Source of the DNA: an uncultured Clostridium sp.
GTDB taxonomy: Bacteria > Bacillota > Clostridia > Clostridiales > Clostridiaceae
Reading direction: 5' to 3'
Length of the DNA: 64,000 nt
Assembly (NCBI RefSeq): GCF_900769625.1
Contig: NZ_CAAGHK010000045.1
Location: 1 to 64,000 of the forward strand
The number at the start of each line of letters is the position of its first letter. The first letter of the stretch is position 1. The notes below the pieces were generated by a model. That model was not told where the DNA came from and made no database searches. It was given only the letters and a program-made list of their open reading frames with translations. Positions 1-8,902 of this stretch are shown in pieces. The position numbers and the translations under genes were made by a program.

Positions 1-1130
1 ATTACTACCTGCTCATAATTTCCATTAATAAGGGCATCACTTGCACTTCTTATTTTGCCAAGAATCTTGATATGCTCAAATAATTCCTCATTCTTATCTT
101 GATAATTTTCTATTTCATCTGCACTTGGACGTAATGGCAGGTCTGTTCCATTTCCTTTAACAGCTTTCATGCCATATTCACTTCCATAATAGACACTTGG
201 TACTCCCGGCATTGTATACAGCAATGTATACACATTAAATAAATACTCTCCAAGCCTTAATGTGCTTGCTAGTCTGTTAACATCATGATTATCTACAAAG
301 TTATATAAACATAAGTTTTTATATATTCCACCATTACCAAACATTCTGTTCAATGAATACGCTATTTCAAAATAATTTTTATCATTATGACTAGAATAAA
401 TTCCTTTATAACATTCATAATTAGTTACTGAGTCCAAGCTTTCAGGATTTGCCCATCTATTATAGTCTCCATGTATTATCTCACCCATCAGCCAGAAATC
501 CTTCTTTTTCTTTTCAGTGAATACCTTAAGTTCTTTGAAAAACTCAAAAATAATCTTATCTGCTGCATCTAATCTCAAGCCATCTATATCAAACTCATCT
601 ATCCACACTTCTACAGCATGTAATAAATAGTCAACTACTTCTCTATTCCATAAATTTAATTTAACTAAATCGTAGCATCCATTCCAGCTTTCATAAGCAA
701 AATCATCACCCATAGGACTTCTGCTGTCAAAATTCAAACCTGCAAACCAGCTGCAGTATTTAGAATTTCTTCCATTCTGCTGAACATCTTTAAACGCCCA
801 AAATTCACGTCCCACATGATTAAATACTCCATCTAATACTACTTTTATATCATTATCATGAAACTTTTCACATAATTTTTTAAAATCACTATTAGTTCCA
901 AGCCTCTTATCTATATTCAAATAATCACGCGTATCATATCCATGATAGCTTGATTCAAAAATTGGACCCAAATATACTGCATTAACACTCATTTCTTTCA
1001 AATGAGGTATGATTTTTTCAATTTTATCAAGTCTATTTTCTTCTTTATAAATTTCTCCAGGCTGTAACACATCACAAAATCCTAATGGAAAAATATTATA
1101 AAATATTCTATCTTTAATCCATAAATTCAT
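1..1130 (-). CDS. GH13 alpha-glycosidase (cyclomaltodextrinase/neopullulanase-like), 3' end outside window
   Basis: Translating the minus strand from an ATG at 1130 gives an open frame that runs off the left edge after about 376 codons. All four GH13 regions are present: DGVFNH (residues about 100-105), GLRLDAADK with nucleophile Asp188, the acid/base Glu217 in GEIIHGD, and FVDNHDVNR (278-286). The protein has no signal peptide and begins directly with the catalytic barrel, so it is probably a cytosolic enzyme cleaving alpha-1,4 linkages of maltodextrins or cyclodextrins. A GGGGG-rich ribosome-binding site lies just upstream of the ATG. The exact specificity cannot be set from sequence alone, and the C-terminal domain is not visible. 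Confidence 0.9.
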   Translation of the reverse strand, partial: MNLWIKDRIFYNIFPLGFCDVLQPGEIYKEENRLDKIEKIIPHLKEMSVNAVYLGPIFESSYHGYDTRDYLNIDKRLGTNSDFKKLCEKFHDNDIKVVLDGVFNHVGREFWAFKDVQQNGRNSKYCSWFAGLNFDSRSPMGDDFAYESWNGCYDLVKLNLWNREVVDYLLHAVEVWIDEFDIDGLRLDAADKIIFEFFKELKVFTEKKKKDFWLMGEIIHGDYNRWANPESLDSVTNYECYKGIYSSHNDKNYFEIAYSLNRMFGNGGIYKNLCLYNFVDNHDVNRLASTLRLGEYLFNVYTLLYTMPGVPSVYYGSEYGMKAVKGNGTDLPLRPSADEIENYQDKNEELFEHIKILGKIRSASDALINGNYEQVV

Positions 1131-1562
1131 ATTTTTATCCCCCTTTTGTGCAAATAAAAATATAAGTAACTTTTCATCATGTATACAGATTATATATAAA
1201 TTTGTGGAATTAACTCACCTTAAAATTCTATCTTATAATATACTTTATGCATAAAATAGATGATTGATTATATTTAATTGAGAATTATCACTATATTTTT
1301 TTGTATTATAATCTGCAATTATTTAATATTTTTGATAAAAATCTACTTTATCTGCTTGTATATTAATTATATATTTTTTTCATTATTTTTAAAATATATC
1401 CTGTATTTTTTTATCGTAATATCGCCTTAATTTTATAATGTTAAGATAAATGTAATAGATTAATTAATAAAAATTAACTATTTATATGCTATAATATCAA
1501 GGAATTAATGATTATATTCATTCGAGATTATAGTTTATTCACTTTAAAAGGAGATAATTAAA
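1131..1562. other. Divergent intergenic region, no gene seen
   Basis: This 432-base AT-rich spacer separates two divergent genes and must hold both promoters. A TATAAT hexamer at about 1490-1495 could be the -10 box of the plus-strand DUF1002 gene, but no good -35 box sits at the right distance. I see no hairpin or small ORF with a ribosome-binding site. Confidence 0.5.
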
Positions 1563-2789
1563 ATGATATCAAAAAAAAAATTTATTTCATCAATACTCTG
1601 TATTTCTTTACTACTGGGCAACGTTACTTTAGCTCACGCTGACAGTTCAAAGGTAGTAACACTTGGAGCTGATTTAAGTGAATCACAAAAGCAGACTGTT
1701 CTTGATTACTTCGGGGTAAAAAAAGATGAAGCTGTTATTCTTGAAGTCAATAATCTTGAAGAAAGAAAATACTTACAAGGTATTGCTAGTGAAGCTCAGC
1801 TTGGGACAAGAACTTTTTCATGTGCATATGTTGAACCTGCAAAAAAAGGTAATGGTATAAATGTTAAAACAGCTAATCTTACTTATGTAACGTCTTCAAT
1901 GATTGCAAGCACACTGGCTACATGCGGTGTTGAAGATGCAAATGTAATTGCTATGACACCATTGAGCGGCGGTGTTTCTGGAACTGGTGCTTTAACTGGT
2001 GTTATGAAGGCCTTTGAAGATGCCACTGGTGAACAGCTTAGTGAAGATAAAAAAGAAATTGCTTCTGAAGAACTTATTACTACAAGTGATTTAGGTGATG
2101 AAATCGGACAGGATAAAGCAGCTGGTATCGTCAATGATGTTAAAGCTAACATAATTAAAAATGGTACTCAGGATACAAATCAAATTGCTGAAACAATAAA
2201 TAATGTTACAAATAACTACAATATTACATTAACTCCTCAGCAGGAAAAACAGCTTAGTGATTTAATGACAAAGATTTCTCAGCAGGATTATGATTATGAT
2301 AAATTAAAGAACACTTTTAAGAATGTTTCTGATAATGTTGATAAAAACCTTAAAGAGGCTGGCATTGATATAAAACATTCTCAAGGCTTCTTTAGTTCAA
2401 TAGGAGACTGGTTTAAGGACTTATTCTCTGGCAGCAAGGATTTAGGAATATTAGAAAATACAAATGATACAGTTCTTGGTGATGATGTTAAAATTGATGC
2501 AACTGACAAAGAAGCAATTAAGAAAATAGTTACCGATGAAGGATTCTGGAGTAAAATCAGAAACTGGTTCTCAGATCTTTTCAAGTCTTCAGATAATAAA
2601 TCTGAATCTACTAAGCAATCAGAAAATAATACTAATGCAAATCCATCCTCTGATGCAGAAAATACCTCATCTACTCTAAATTCAAATACTGAAACTAACA
2701 GTGAATCAAATACTACCGACAAAGATTCAGATAACAGCAGTTCACAATCTCAGTCAACTGAAAATTCAATTAATAACACACAGAACTAA
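1563..2789 (+). CDS. Secreted DUF1002 domain protein with Ser/Asn-rich tail
   Basis: The 408-aa product starts with a signal peptide (KKK, a hydrophobic stretch, then AHA-D near residue 26). Residues about 30-210 match the DUF1002 family typified by Bacillus YpuA, whose function is unknown. The C-terminal half adds two copies of a tryptophan-containing amphipathic motif, SSIGDWFKDLFSGS and SKIRNWFSDLFKSS, separated by about 50 residues. It ends in about 60 residues rich in Ser, Asn, Thr and Glu, typical of an extended cell-surface or exported tail. GGAGATAATTAAA precedes the ATG. A terminator follows directly, so it is monocistronic. Exported status is inferred from the signal sequence. Confidence 0.8.
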   Translation: MISKKKFISSILCISLLLGNVTLAHADSSKVVTLGADLSESQKQTVLDYFGVKKDEAVILEVNNLEERKYLQGIASEAQLGTRTFSCAYVEPAKKGNGINVKTANLTYVTSSMIASTLATCGVEDANVIAMTPLSGGVSGTGALTGVMKAFEDATGEQLSEDKKEIASEELITTSDLGDEIGQDKAAGIVNDVKANIIKNGTQDTNQIAETINNVTNNYNITLTPQQEKQLSDLMTKISQQDYDYDKLKNTFKNVSDNVDKNLKEAGIDIKHSQGFFSSIGDWFKDLFSGSKDLGILENTNDTVLGDDVKIDATDKEAIKKIVTDEGFWSKIRNWFSDLFKSSDNKSESTKQSENNTNANPSSDAENTSSTLNSNTETNSESNTTDKDSDNSSSQSQSTENSINNTQN

Positions 2790-2803
2790 ATATATATTTT
2801 TTT

Positions 2804-2846
2804 AAGCATGGTTATTGGATTAATCCTTTAACCATGCTTCTTTTTA
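2804..2846 (+). terminator. Rho-independent terminator of the DUF1002 gene
   Basis: The inverted repeat AAGCATGGTTA / TAACCATGCTT (2804-2814 and 2829-2839) is followed by a T run. It lies 15 bases after the stop codon. Confidence 0.85.
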
Positions 2847-2946
2847 ATTCTTAATTTAAAGAATGTATAAATAATAAAAACTTTAATAAAAATTTTTATT
2901 ATTTCACATACTATTACTGAAATTTGAAATTTACGGAGGTAATAAC

Positions 2947-3531
2947 ATGAACAGAAAAAGTGTAAAGTATATTGCTGCAACTTTAGCAGCACTTAGTTGT
3001 ATGTCTGTCATTCCTCAAAAGGTAATGGCTGATACTGCTTCTATTTCTTTAGAAGAATATTCCTCTTACATTGCTCATAAAGACAAAAAAGATAAGTGTA
3101 AAGATGATGAAAAATGCAAGAAGAAAGATGACTGCAAATGCAAAGATTATGAAAAAGACAAAGATAAAAATAAAGACAAGTGCAAGGATGATAAAGAAAA
3201 GGATAAAGGCTTAGAAATATTTACAGATGAGAACTGCAAATATTTATCATCTGACCAGAAAAAAACATTAACTGAATGCAAACAATGTCAAGAAAAAGGC
3301 ACTCCACTAACTGAAGAACAGAAAAAATCCTTAAATGCAATGATTGACTGTATCTTTAAAGGAAAATTAGGAGATGAAAAATATAAAGACTTCAAATGCC
3401 TGATTGAAAAGAAAGGAAAAGGTACAAAGCTTACTGAAGAAGAAGAAAAGAAATTAAAAGAATATAAAAATATTATCGAAGGCAAAGATAAAACAAGTGC
3501 TGCCGATATACTTAAACAATTTTTAAGATAA
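2947..3531 (+). CDS. Secreted Cys/Lys/Asp-rich protein of unknown function
   Basis: The 194-aa product has a signal peptide (hydrophobic core then VMADT near residue 29). Residues about 47-90 are a low-complexity block of Lys, Asp and Glu with Cys at short intervals (KCKDDEKCKKKDDCKCK). More cysteines follow in ENCKY, ECKQCQ, MIDC and FKCL. The C-terminal half (about 95-190) looks helical, with two similar segments of the form LTEEQKKSL / LTEEEEKKL. I do not recognise a named family. The composition suggests a metal-binding or highly charged exoprotein, which is inference only. CGGAGGTAATAAC is a strong ribosome-binding site. It is flanked by terminators on both sides. Confidence 0.75.
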   Translation: MNRKSVKYIAATLAALSCMSVIPQKVMADTASISLEEYSSYIAHKDKKDKCKDDEKCKKKDDCKCKDYEKDKDKNKDKCKDDKEKDKGLEIFTDENCKYLSSDQKKTLTECKQCQEKGTPLTEEQKKSLNAMIDCIFKGKLGDEKYKDFKCLIEKKGKGTKLTEEEEKKLKEYKNIIEGKDKTSAADILKQFLR

Positions 3532-3543
3532 ACTTATATAAAT

Positions 3544-3592
3544 AAAGATGTATGGAATTTATTTTTATAATACTCCATACATCTTTAATTTA
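3544..3592 (+). terminator. Terminator of the Cys/Lys-rich exoprotein gene
   Basis: AAAGATGTATGGA pairs with TCCATACATCTTT (3544-3556 and 3574-3586), starting 12 bases after the stop codon. The T run is short but the stem is perfect. Confidence 0.75.
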
Positions 3593-3693
3593 TAAATGTA
3601 TTTATAATTTCAATATATGTTTCAATTGATATTGTGTAATTAACAATTAATGATGAAAATTTATTATTAGAAATTAACTATGATAATTACTAA

Positions 3694-4257
3694 TTATAAT
3701 CCAAATACTACTCCCACTACGGCAGCAGCACATATATATACTATTGGATGTTTTTTATACTTCATTATTGTATAAAACATGATTACAAACAATATACAGC
3801 TTTTAATATTAATTAAATCAATTAAATTCTTGGAAACTAAATATGCATTTATATTTATTAACGCAATCTTGATCACTTCAAAGGCAGCAACTGCTATCAA
3901 TCCAACACTTGCTGGTCTCAATCCCTGAAATACTGCTTCCACATTTTTATTCTCTTTAAATTTTTCCAAAAACTTAGCAATAATTAGAATAACTATAATT
4001 GAAGGTGTTACAAGTCCTAATGTTGCTATTATTCCTCCAATAACCCCTCCTGAGCTAAATCCTGCATAAGTAGATATATTTACTCCCATAGGTCCTGGAG
4101 TTGATTCTGACACCGCTATCATATCTGCCAGCATACTTTGATTAAACCAGTCATACTTATATGTCAAATTAATCAGGAATGGTAATGTTGCAAGACCACC
4201 GCCTACTGCAAATAATCCTGTCTTAAAGAATTCAAAAAATAATAAAAAATATAACAT
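3694..4257 (-). CDS. Chromate transporter family protein, second half of a split pair
   Basis: This 187-aa polytopic membrane protein belongs to the short-chain CHR (ChrA) family. It has the family signature near the N-terminus, FKTGLFAVGGGLATLPF, and the SESTPGPMGVN motif at about residue 50. Short-chain CHR proteins occur as adjacent paralogous pairs that together equal one long ChrA, and the partner gene ends only two bases upstream. Chromate export is known for some members, but many have untested substrates. The last codons fall in an AT-rich spacer with no clear terminator. Confidence 0.85.
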   Translation of the reverse strand: MLYFLLFFEFFKTGLFAVGGGLATLPFLINLTYKYDWFNQSMLADMIAVSESTPGPMGVNISTYAGFSSGGVIGGIIATLGLVTPSIIVILIIAKFLEKFKENKNVEAVFQGLRPASVGLIAVAAFEVIKIALININAYLVSKNLIDLINIKSCILFVIMFYTIMKYKKHPIVYICAAAVVGVVFGL

Positions 4258-4259
4258 GG

Positions 4260-4808
4260 CTATTTTTCTCCTCCTTTATTTTTAGTTAATAATCCCACTA
4301 TTGCTGCACCTATTACAACATATATTGGTGAAAGCTGCAGTACTGCACCTAAAATAAACGCTGCCACTGATATTATAATTCCAATATAATTCTTTACTGA
4401 ACTTTTCCAAAGCTTTATTACTGAACTGATTATTAATGCTACAACAGCAACTCTTATTCCACCAAAGGCATGCTGAACAATTGAAAATTCTGCAAAGTTT
4501 TTTAAAAACGCTGCAATTACCATTATTATAACTAACGATGGAAAAATAACTCCTAATGTTGCAAAAATCCCACCTGCAATACCTTTTAATCTATATCCTA
4601 TAAATGTGGCCGTATTAACCGCTATTACTCCTGGAGTACACTGTCCAACAGCATAATAATCCATAACTTCATTTTCTGTTGCCCATTTTTTCTTTTCAAC
4701 TATTTCTCTTTGTATTATTGGAAGCATTGCATATCCACCACCAAAAGTTATGGAACCTATCTTTGCAAAAATCCAAAAAAGATCTAATAATTCCTTCAAA
4801 ATATTCAC
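4260..4808 (-). CDS. Chromate transporter family protein, first half of a split pair
   Basis: This 182-aa membrane protein is the N-terminal-type member of a CHR pair. It carries FAKIGSITFGGGYAMLPI near residue 14 and the CTPGVIAVNTATFIG motif near residue 57, then four further hydrophobic segments. It is the first gene of a two-gene operon and is preceded by GAGGTGAATATTTTG-type ribosome-binding sequence. The pair would form a heteromeric anion transporter in the cytoplasmic membrane. Chromate itself as the physiological substrate is not supported by anything nearby. Confidence 0.85.
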   Translation of the reverse strand: MNILKELLDLFWIFAKIGSITFGGGYAMLPIIQREIVEKKKWATENEVMDYYAVGQCTPGVIAVNTATFIGYRLKGIAGGIFATLGVIFPSLVIIMVIAAFLKNFAEFSIVQHAFGGIRVAVVALIISSVIKLWKSSVKNYIGIIISVAAFILGAVLQLSPIYVVIGAAIVGLLTKNKGGEK

Positions 4809-4980
4809 CTCTTATCATTATTTTCTTATGTGATTAATTATTCCTTATTAATCCTATACCATATTGAATTAACTATCAATATGGAATTTTCCATCAAGAT
4901 ATATTTTTATAATTTTTATTCATATCTGGTTGGTTTAATCTTAAGCAACACAAAAAATATCAACAAGTTATGCAAACATA

Positions 4981-5018
4981 AAAAAATTCTGCACAGAATC
5001 AAATATACTATGCAGAAT
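4981..5018 (-). terminator. Terminator downstream of the first ArsC-like gene
   Basis: On the minus strand the stem ATTCTGCA / TGCAGAAT (5018-5011 and 4993-4986) is followed by TTTTTT. It lies about 20 bases past the stop codon at 5037. Confidence 0.8.
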
Positions 5019-5036
5019 CTTCTTACTAATTTTTTA

Positions 5037-5381
5037 TTACAGATTACTATATTCATCTTCTTTAAATCCAATAATAACTTTATCATCAGTTACTAATATT
5101 GGTCTTTTAATTAACATTCCATTGCCTGAAAGCATCTCTGCTATTTCTTCTTTAGACATTAAACCTGCCTTATCTTTTAATCCTAATTCCTTATATACTT
5201 TACCGCTCGTATTAAAGAATTTCTTTGGTTCAAGACCGCTTTTATCCATCCATGATATTAACTCCTCTTTAGTAGGAGTTTCTTCAACTATATTTCTTGC
5301 TACCACATTCTTATTACTATCTTTAAGATATTTAAGAGCCTTTCTGCATGTTGAACATTTAGGATATTCTATAAATAACAT
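5037..5381 (-). CDS. ArsC/Spx family thioredoxin-fold protein (YusI/YffB-like)
   Basis: The 114-aa product has the ArsC-family N-terminus MLFIEYPKCSTCRKA with a CxxC pair (Cys9, Cys12), then a thioredoxin-like fold ending in the conserved segments GMLIKRPILV and VIIGFKEDEY. The length and the RP cis-proline motif fit the ArsC/Spx reductase superfamily. True arsenate reductase activity is uncertain because no ars transport or ArsR gene is next to it; many such proteins are thiol-redox regulators or glutaredoxin-like reductases. A GGAGG site precedes the ATG. It is a single gene with its own terminator. Confidence 0.85.
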   Translation of the reverse strand: MLFIEYPKCSTCRKALKYLKDSNKNVVARNIVEETPTKEELISWMDKSGLEPKKFFNTSGKVYKELGLKDKAGLMSKEEIAEMLSGNGMLIKRPILVTDDKVIIGFKEDEYSNL

Positions 5382-5512
5382 CAGCTTACCTCCTTATATT
5401 AATAATTATTATTTTCAGATAATCATTCTATCATTATTTCTATTAAAGGTAAATATCAATCATCTAATTAATCTTATAAGTCTAAATTTATCCTTTTAAA
5501 TAAATTGATAAT

Positions 5513-6544
5513 TTACTTTATTAATGAATCATAAAAACCAAGTATTTTACCTACAACAGGCTTAGTTATATCATCTATCTCAAAATAAGTTTCATGCTTT
5601 CCATTATTAACAATAGTAAGCTCACAGTTCTGTGCATAATGTGCAAATTTATAATGTGCCTTGGCAACAACATGAGTATCACACTCTGCCTCTATAAGAA
5701 GTACTGGGATTTTTACCTTAGATATATTTTTCTTCTTTCTAAGACTCCTTGTAGCTTTCGATGCTTCAAAATACCACTTTGCAGACGCACCACCAGTCTG
5801 ATACATTTTATTCGCTAATATTTTATTATACTGATAATTATAACGTTCTTCACAATTTGTTGTCCTGTTTGGAAATTTCCTCTTACCACTATAAGGATTC
5901 TGCCCTGGCATATATTTGTATTGATTTCCAATGCATATAAATATTGCTGATAAAATATCCGCAATAAAAGCTGCTGATTTTCCTGTATGAATTTTATGCA
6001 TTGGTGAACTTAAAACCGCCCCATTAAAATACTGAGGATAATTTTCTAAAAATATAGTTCCTATTCCTCCCCCCATTGAATGTGCAAATAATAATAATTC
6101 TTTTCCTCTACTTTCAGGAACAACTATTTCATCAATGAATTTCTTAAAATCTTCTATATAGTAATCAAATTTTTCAACACTAATCTGGCATGAGTCTCCT
6201 CCCAGTCTACCTGAACGTCCATTTCCTCTCTGCTCTATTATAAAAACTGAATATCTATTATTTATAAAATAATAGATAAGTTCATTATACTTTTCTGTGT
6301 ACTCTCCTATCCCATGACATATTACTATACTAGCTTTTGGATTTTTCACTATATATTTCTCATAATATAATTTAATATTGTTTATTCCTGTAATATAGCC
6401 TTTTTCCCTAATATTATCTAATTCTGGTTCTACTTTATTGATCATATTTTCAATATAATTTTGTGATGATATATAATTATCTATACTAATCTGCTCATTC
6501 TTAGATTTTTCAATATAACTCTGCTTAAAATCTAAATATTTCAT
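5513..6544 (-). CDS. Alpha/beta hydrolase (serine aminopeptidase S33 / monoacylglycerol lipase-like)
   Basis: The 343-aa protein has the alpha/beta-hydrolase plan: an oxyanion region HGIGEYTEKY at about residue 78, the motif EQRGNGRSGR near 110, the nucleophile serine in AHSMGGG near 155, an acid in EAECDTHV near 287 and the catalytic His in NGKHET near 316. This arrangement matches lysophospholipase or monoacylglycerol lipase-type hydrolases (Hydrolase_4). No signal peptide is seen, so it acts in the cytoplasm or at the inner membrane face, probably on lysolipids or other fatty acyl esters. TTAGGAGATTAATAA precedes the ATG. The substrate is inferred from family only. Confidence 0.85.
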   Translation of the reverse strand: MKYLDFKQSYIEKSKNEQISIDNYISSQNYIENMINKVEPELDNIREKGYITGINNIKLYYEKYIVKNPKASIVICHGIGEYTEKYNELIYYFINNRYSVFIIEQRGNGRSGRLGGDSCQISVEKFDYYIEDFKKFIDEIVVPESRGKELLLFAHSMGGGIGTIFLENYPQYFNGAVLSSPMHKIHTGKSAAFIADILSAIFICIGNQYKYMPGQNPYSGKRKFPNRTTNCEERYNYQYNKILANKMYQTGGASAKWYFEASKATRSLRKKKNISKVKIPVLLIEAECDTHVVAKAHYKFAHYAQNCELTIVNNGKHETYFEIDDITKPVVGKILGFYDSLIK

Positions 6545-6669
6545 TTATTAATCTCCTAATATAATAAATAATTCATTATTATTATAAATTTATAATATTA
6601 TTACTTCTATATAGATTTAATTAAATTTTTGTAAAATAATATACTGCCATAAAAATTACAGCCTGTCTT

Positions 6670-7164
6670 TTACAGTAATTCTTTTATATAAATATCTTTA
6701 TTCTTACTTAAGTCTAAAAACTCACCATCTTTTAAAAGCAAAGGCTTAGAAAAATTATTTGAATCAACCTGAATTATCTTAGCTATCTCTCCTGTACTCA
6801 ACAGAATATTTTCACCCATATAGTAATTTGAATATGTTCCAAAAGAAGTTTTGTATATTGATAATCAAGTTTATTTAAACTTTTCTGCTTTAATGTCTCA
6901 AGTAGTTCAAAAGGCCCCCTGTTGATATTGCCTTCTTTATAAGAATTTAATACATCAAATTCATCAGCTATTGCTATTATCTTTGCAAAATAATGAATCT
7001 TCTCTCCTTTTATTCCTAATGGAAATCCCGAACCATCCTGTCTTTCATGATGCATCAGCACTCCATAGCTTACTGATTTATCTAAAAGTTCTCTGAATCT
7101 TTTTTGCTATTACCATATCTTTTTTTAGTTCTGCAAAAGTTATAGAAATTGTCTTTTTCCCCAT
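6670..7164 (-). pseudogene. Broken HD-GYP phosphodiesterase gene
   Basis: Three pieces in different frames can be read. The first, from ATG 7164, gives MGKKTISITFAELKKDMVIAKKI. The second, in another frame, gives ELLDKSVSYGVLMHHERQDG and then SGFP and the segment to about 6815, which is the HHE-DG-GYP-type core of a cyclic-di-GMP phosphodiesterase. The third, shifted again, reads YSNYYMGENILLSTGEI and runs to a stop at 6670, matching the usual C-terminal tail. The HD residues and most of the middle of the roughly 370-aa family protein are missing between pieces one and two. At least one large deletion and two frameshifts are therefore present, and no active enzyme can be made. Confidence 0.85.
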
Positions 7165-7260
7165 TATTATTCACCCTATTCATAAAATCCTGCTCTAATA
7201 TAAAATATAACACAGCCCCTTATATTTTATATTTTACTATTTATGCATATTGTGCCATAT

Positions 7261-8145
7261 TTATCTATCTTCGTCAAAGAACTTTTTCAATTTTTGTAAT
7301 CCTATGATTAAAAATCCACCTATTAAAAAGAACATAACACTAAAAGTACTGAAATCCATAGGGTTTTGAGGTACCTTTAAAGATGCTGGCCCCATGATAA
7401 CAGCATAAAGTGAGCCAATCATAAGTCCTAATATCATGTATATAGTCTGTGATCTATAATTATCAAGTACGTACTTTACACATCTTATTGTTACAAAAAT
7501 ACCTGTAATTACTCCCATCCCAAAAATCACCAATATAGGAAAGTACTCTAAATTAAAAGTTAAGACTTCCTTTATTGCAGATACAATTGGTACATAAAGT
7601 CCAAAAATAAGCAGTAATGTTGAACCTGATATTCCTGGAAGAACCATAGCTGAAATAGCTATCATTCCAGCTACAAAAACGTATATGCCAAGACCTAATG
7701 ATAGTTTATCTATCGATACATCCACTCCACCATTTGAAACTGGATTAAAGTATGTTATGGCAGATACTATACCTATACCTATTAATAAAAAAATTATATT
7801 CTTATATTTTCCTAAAATATTATTCTTCTCTTCACCAATGATTACAGGTATAGCAAATATTATAAACCCTAAAAATAAAGAGCTTATATTATATATGTGT
7901 GCTTCAAAAAGAGAACCTAAAAATAACATTGCTAAAACAAATCCAGTTACCCATCCGATACCAATTTTAAATAGGAACTTTAATCCTTCAATCTTTTCTT
8001 CTTTTTTACCTGCAACAATTGCATCAAGAGAATCTATAAATTTATCATAAAATCCCAATAAAAAAGCAATCGTTCCTCCAGATACCCCTGGAACACTATC
8101 TGCAAGCGCCATGCAGAATCCCCTTATGAAATTAATAATGTACAT
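7261..8145 (-). CDS. DUF368 membrane protein (PopT-type polyprenyl-phosphate transporter)
   Basis: The 294-aa protein has about eight membrane segments and the DUF368 hallmark near the N-terminus, ADSVPGVSGGTIAFLLGFY, with a second, related loop at about residue 168, AMVLPGISGSTLLLIFGLY. The two PG-SG loops suggest an internal inverted repeat. DUF368 proteins have been shown in other bacteria to recycle undecaprenyl phosphate across the membrane for wall polymer synthesis. AAAGGAGAAGGTTAAACA precedes the ATG. It stands alone between a remnant and a small-protein gene. The role here is inferred from the family. Confidence 0.9.
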   Translation of the reverse strand: MYIINFIRGFCMALADSVPGVSGGTIAFLLGFYDKFIDSLDAIVAGKKEEKIEGLKFLFKIGIGWVTGFVLAMLFLGSLFEAHIYNISSLFLGFIIFAIPVIIGEEKNNILGKYKNIIFLLIGIGIVSAITYFNPVSNGGVDVSIDKLSLGLGIYVFVAGMIAISAMVLPGISGSTLLLIFGLYVPIVSAIKEVLTFNLEYFPILVIFGMGVITGIFVTIRCVKYVLDNYRSQTIYMILGLMIGSLYAVIMGPASLKVPQNPMDFSTFSVMFFLIGGFLIIGLQKLKKFFDEDR

Positions 8146-8241
8146 TGTTTAACCTTCTCCTTTTATTCTTTATTTTTATTTATACAGCAGACTTAAGCAG
8201 TCAACTTATTATACTATCCTATAATATCACAATAATATATA

Positions 8242-8279
8242 AATGAAGGATGAAATATACAAAAAATTCATCCTTCATT
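8242..8279. terminator. Hairpin downstream of the 52-aa small-protein gene
   Basis: A perfect 13-bp stem, AATGAAGGATGAA / TTCATCCTTCATT (8242-8254 and 8267-8279), lies 35 bases past the stop codon at 8314. The minus strand has T residues in the loop but only a weak tail, so it may act more as an RNA end protector than a strong terminator. Confidence 0.6.
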
Positions 8280-8313
8280 AAATATTTAAGTAAATATTAA
8301 CATTTTCTTCAGA

Positions 8314-8472
8314 TTAAATTATAGTTTCAGCTTTCTTATTGCCAGTCTTTGCTTTCCCTTGTATCTCTGTTGGAATATCTCTTACAGGATTTTTATCAAA
8401 ATGTTGTTTATGATTACTTTCTGTTCCATGAGAATCACTTGAATCTGGTCTTCTCATACCTGCCTTTGCCAT
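8314..8472 (-). CDS. Small hydrophilic protein, 52 aa, unknown function
   Basis: An ATG at 8472 preceded by GAAAGGACGTGAAAATTT opens a 52-codon frame beginning MAKAGMRRPDSSDSHGTES and ending GNKKAETII. The product is rich in charged residues, His and Asn, has no cysteine and no hydrophobic segment, and is probably disordered. I recall proteins with this MRRPD...DPHGTESNHKQ pattern in clostridia, but I know no function. The strong ribosome-binding site, the well-spaced hairpin downstream and the lack of alternative frames support it as real. Confidence 0.75.
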   Translation of the reverse strand: MAKAGMRRPDSSDSHGTESNHKQHFDKNPVRDIPTEIQGKAKTGNKKAETII

Positions 8473-8517
8473 AAATTTTCACGTCCTTTCTAAAATACTT
8501 TACATTTTATTATTTAG

Positions 8518-8553
8518 AAAAAATGCTTTTTGTATACATCATATAGCATTTTT
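8518..8553 (-). terminator. Terminator of the second ArsC-like gene
   Basis: On the minus strand AAAAATGCT pairs with AGCATTTTTT; the stem starts inside the stop codon of the gene at 8552 and ends in a T run. Confidence 0.75.
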
Positions 8554-8902
8554 ATTTATTTTCCTCTATCCATTTCTTCCATATCTCTTCTTTAAATCCA
8601 ACAGTCGCTTCTCTTCCATTTCTGACTACTGGCGTATTCATTACACTCTGATTTTTTAATAATAATTCAGTTTTTACTTCTTTACCTCTGATATTATTAA
8701 AATTAAGCTTAGTATAATCTTTCGAGTTATTATTTATAAGCTCATTAACATCTACGCATCTCAATACATTATTCATTTCACCTTTACTCATTGACTTTTC
8801 ATTTATATCAATAAACTGATAATTAACTTTTCTTTCTTTAAAGAATCTTTCAGCTTTCTTTGTATCAAAACACTTTTTACGTCCAAATATCTGTATGTTC
8901 AT
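8552..8902 (-). CDS. ArsC/Spx family protein with a single N-terminal cysteine
   Basis: The 116-aa product reads MNIQIFGRKKCFDTKKAERF at its start, so the ArsC active-site position has one cysteine (Cys11) and Asp-Thr instead of a CxxC pair. The rest follows the family: FIDINEK near residue 36, LLLKNQSVMNTPVVRNG with the cis-proline at about 92, and VGFKEEIW at the end. A second cysteine is at about residue 49. It is a paralogue of the protein at 5037-5381. The single catalytic cysteine fits arsenate reductases of the glutaredoxin-dependent type or a regulatory thiol protein. AAGGAGATATTAA precedes the ATG. Confidence 0.85.
   Translation of the reverse strand: MNIQIFGRKKCFDTKKAERFFKERKVNYQFIDINEKSMSKGEMNNVLRCVDVNELINNNSKDYTKLNFNNIRGKEVKTELLLKNQSVMNTPVVRNGREATVGFKEEIWKKWIEENK

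Noticed and set aside
4830..5096. Plus-strand 88-codon frame between the chromate pair and the ArsC-like gene
   Set aside because: It lies across a terminator and AT-rich spacer, has no ribosome-binding site and a composition of Tyr, Ile and Asn typical of chance frames.
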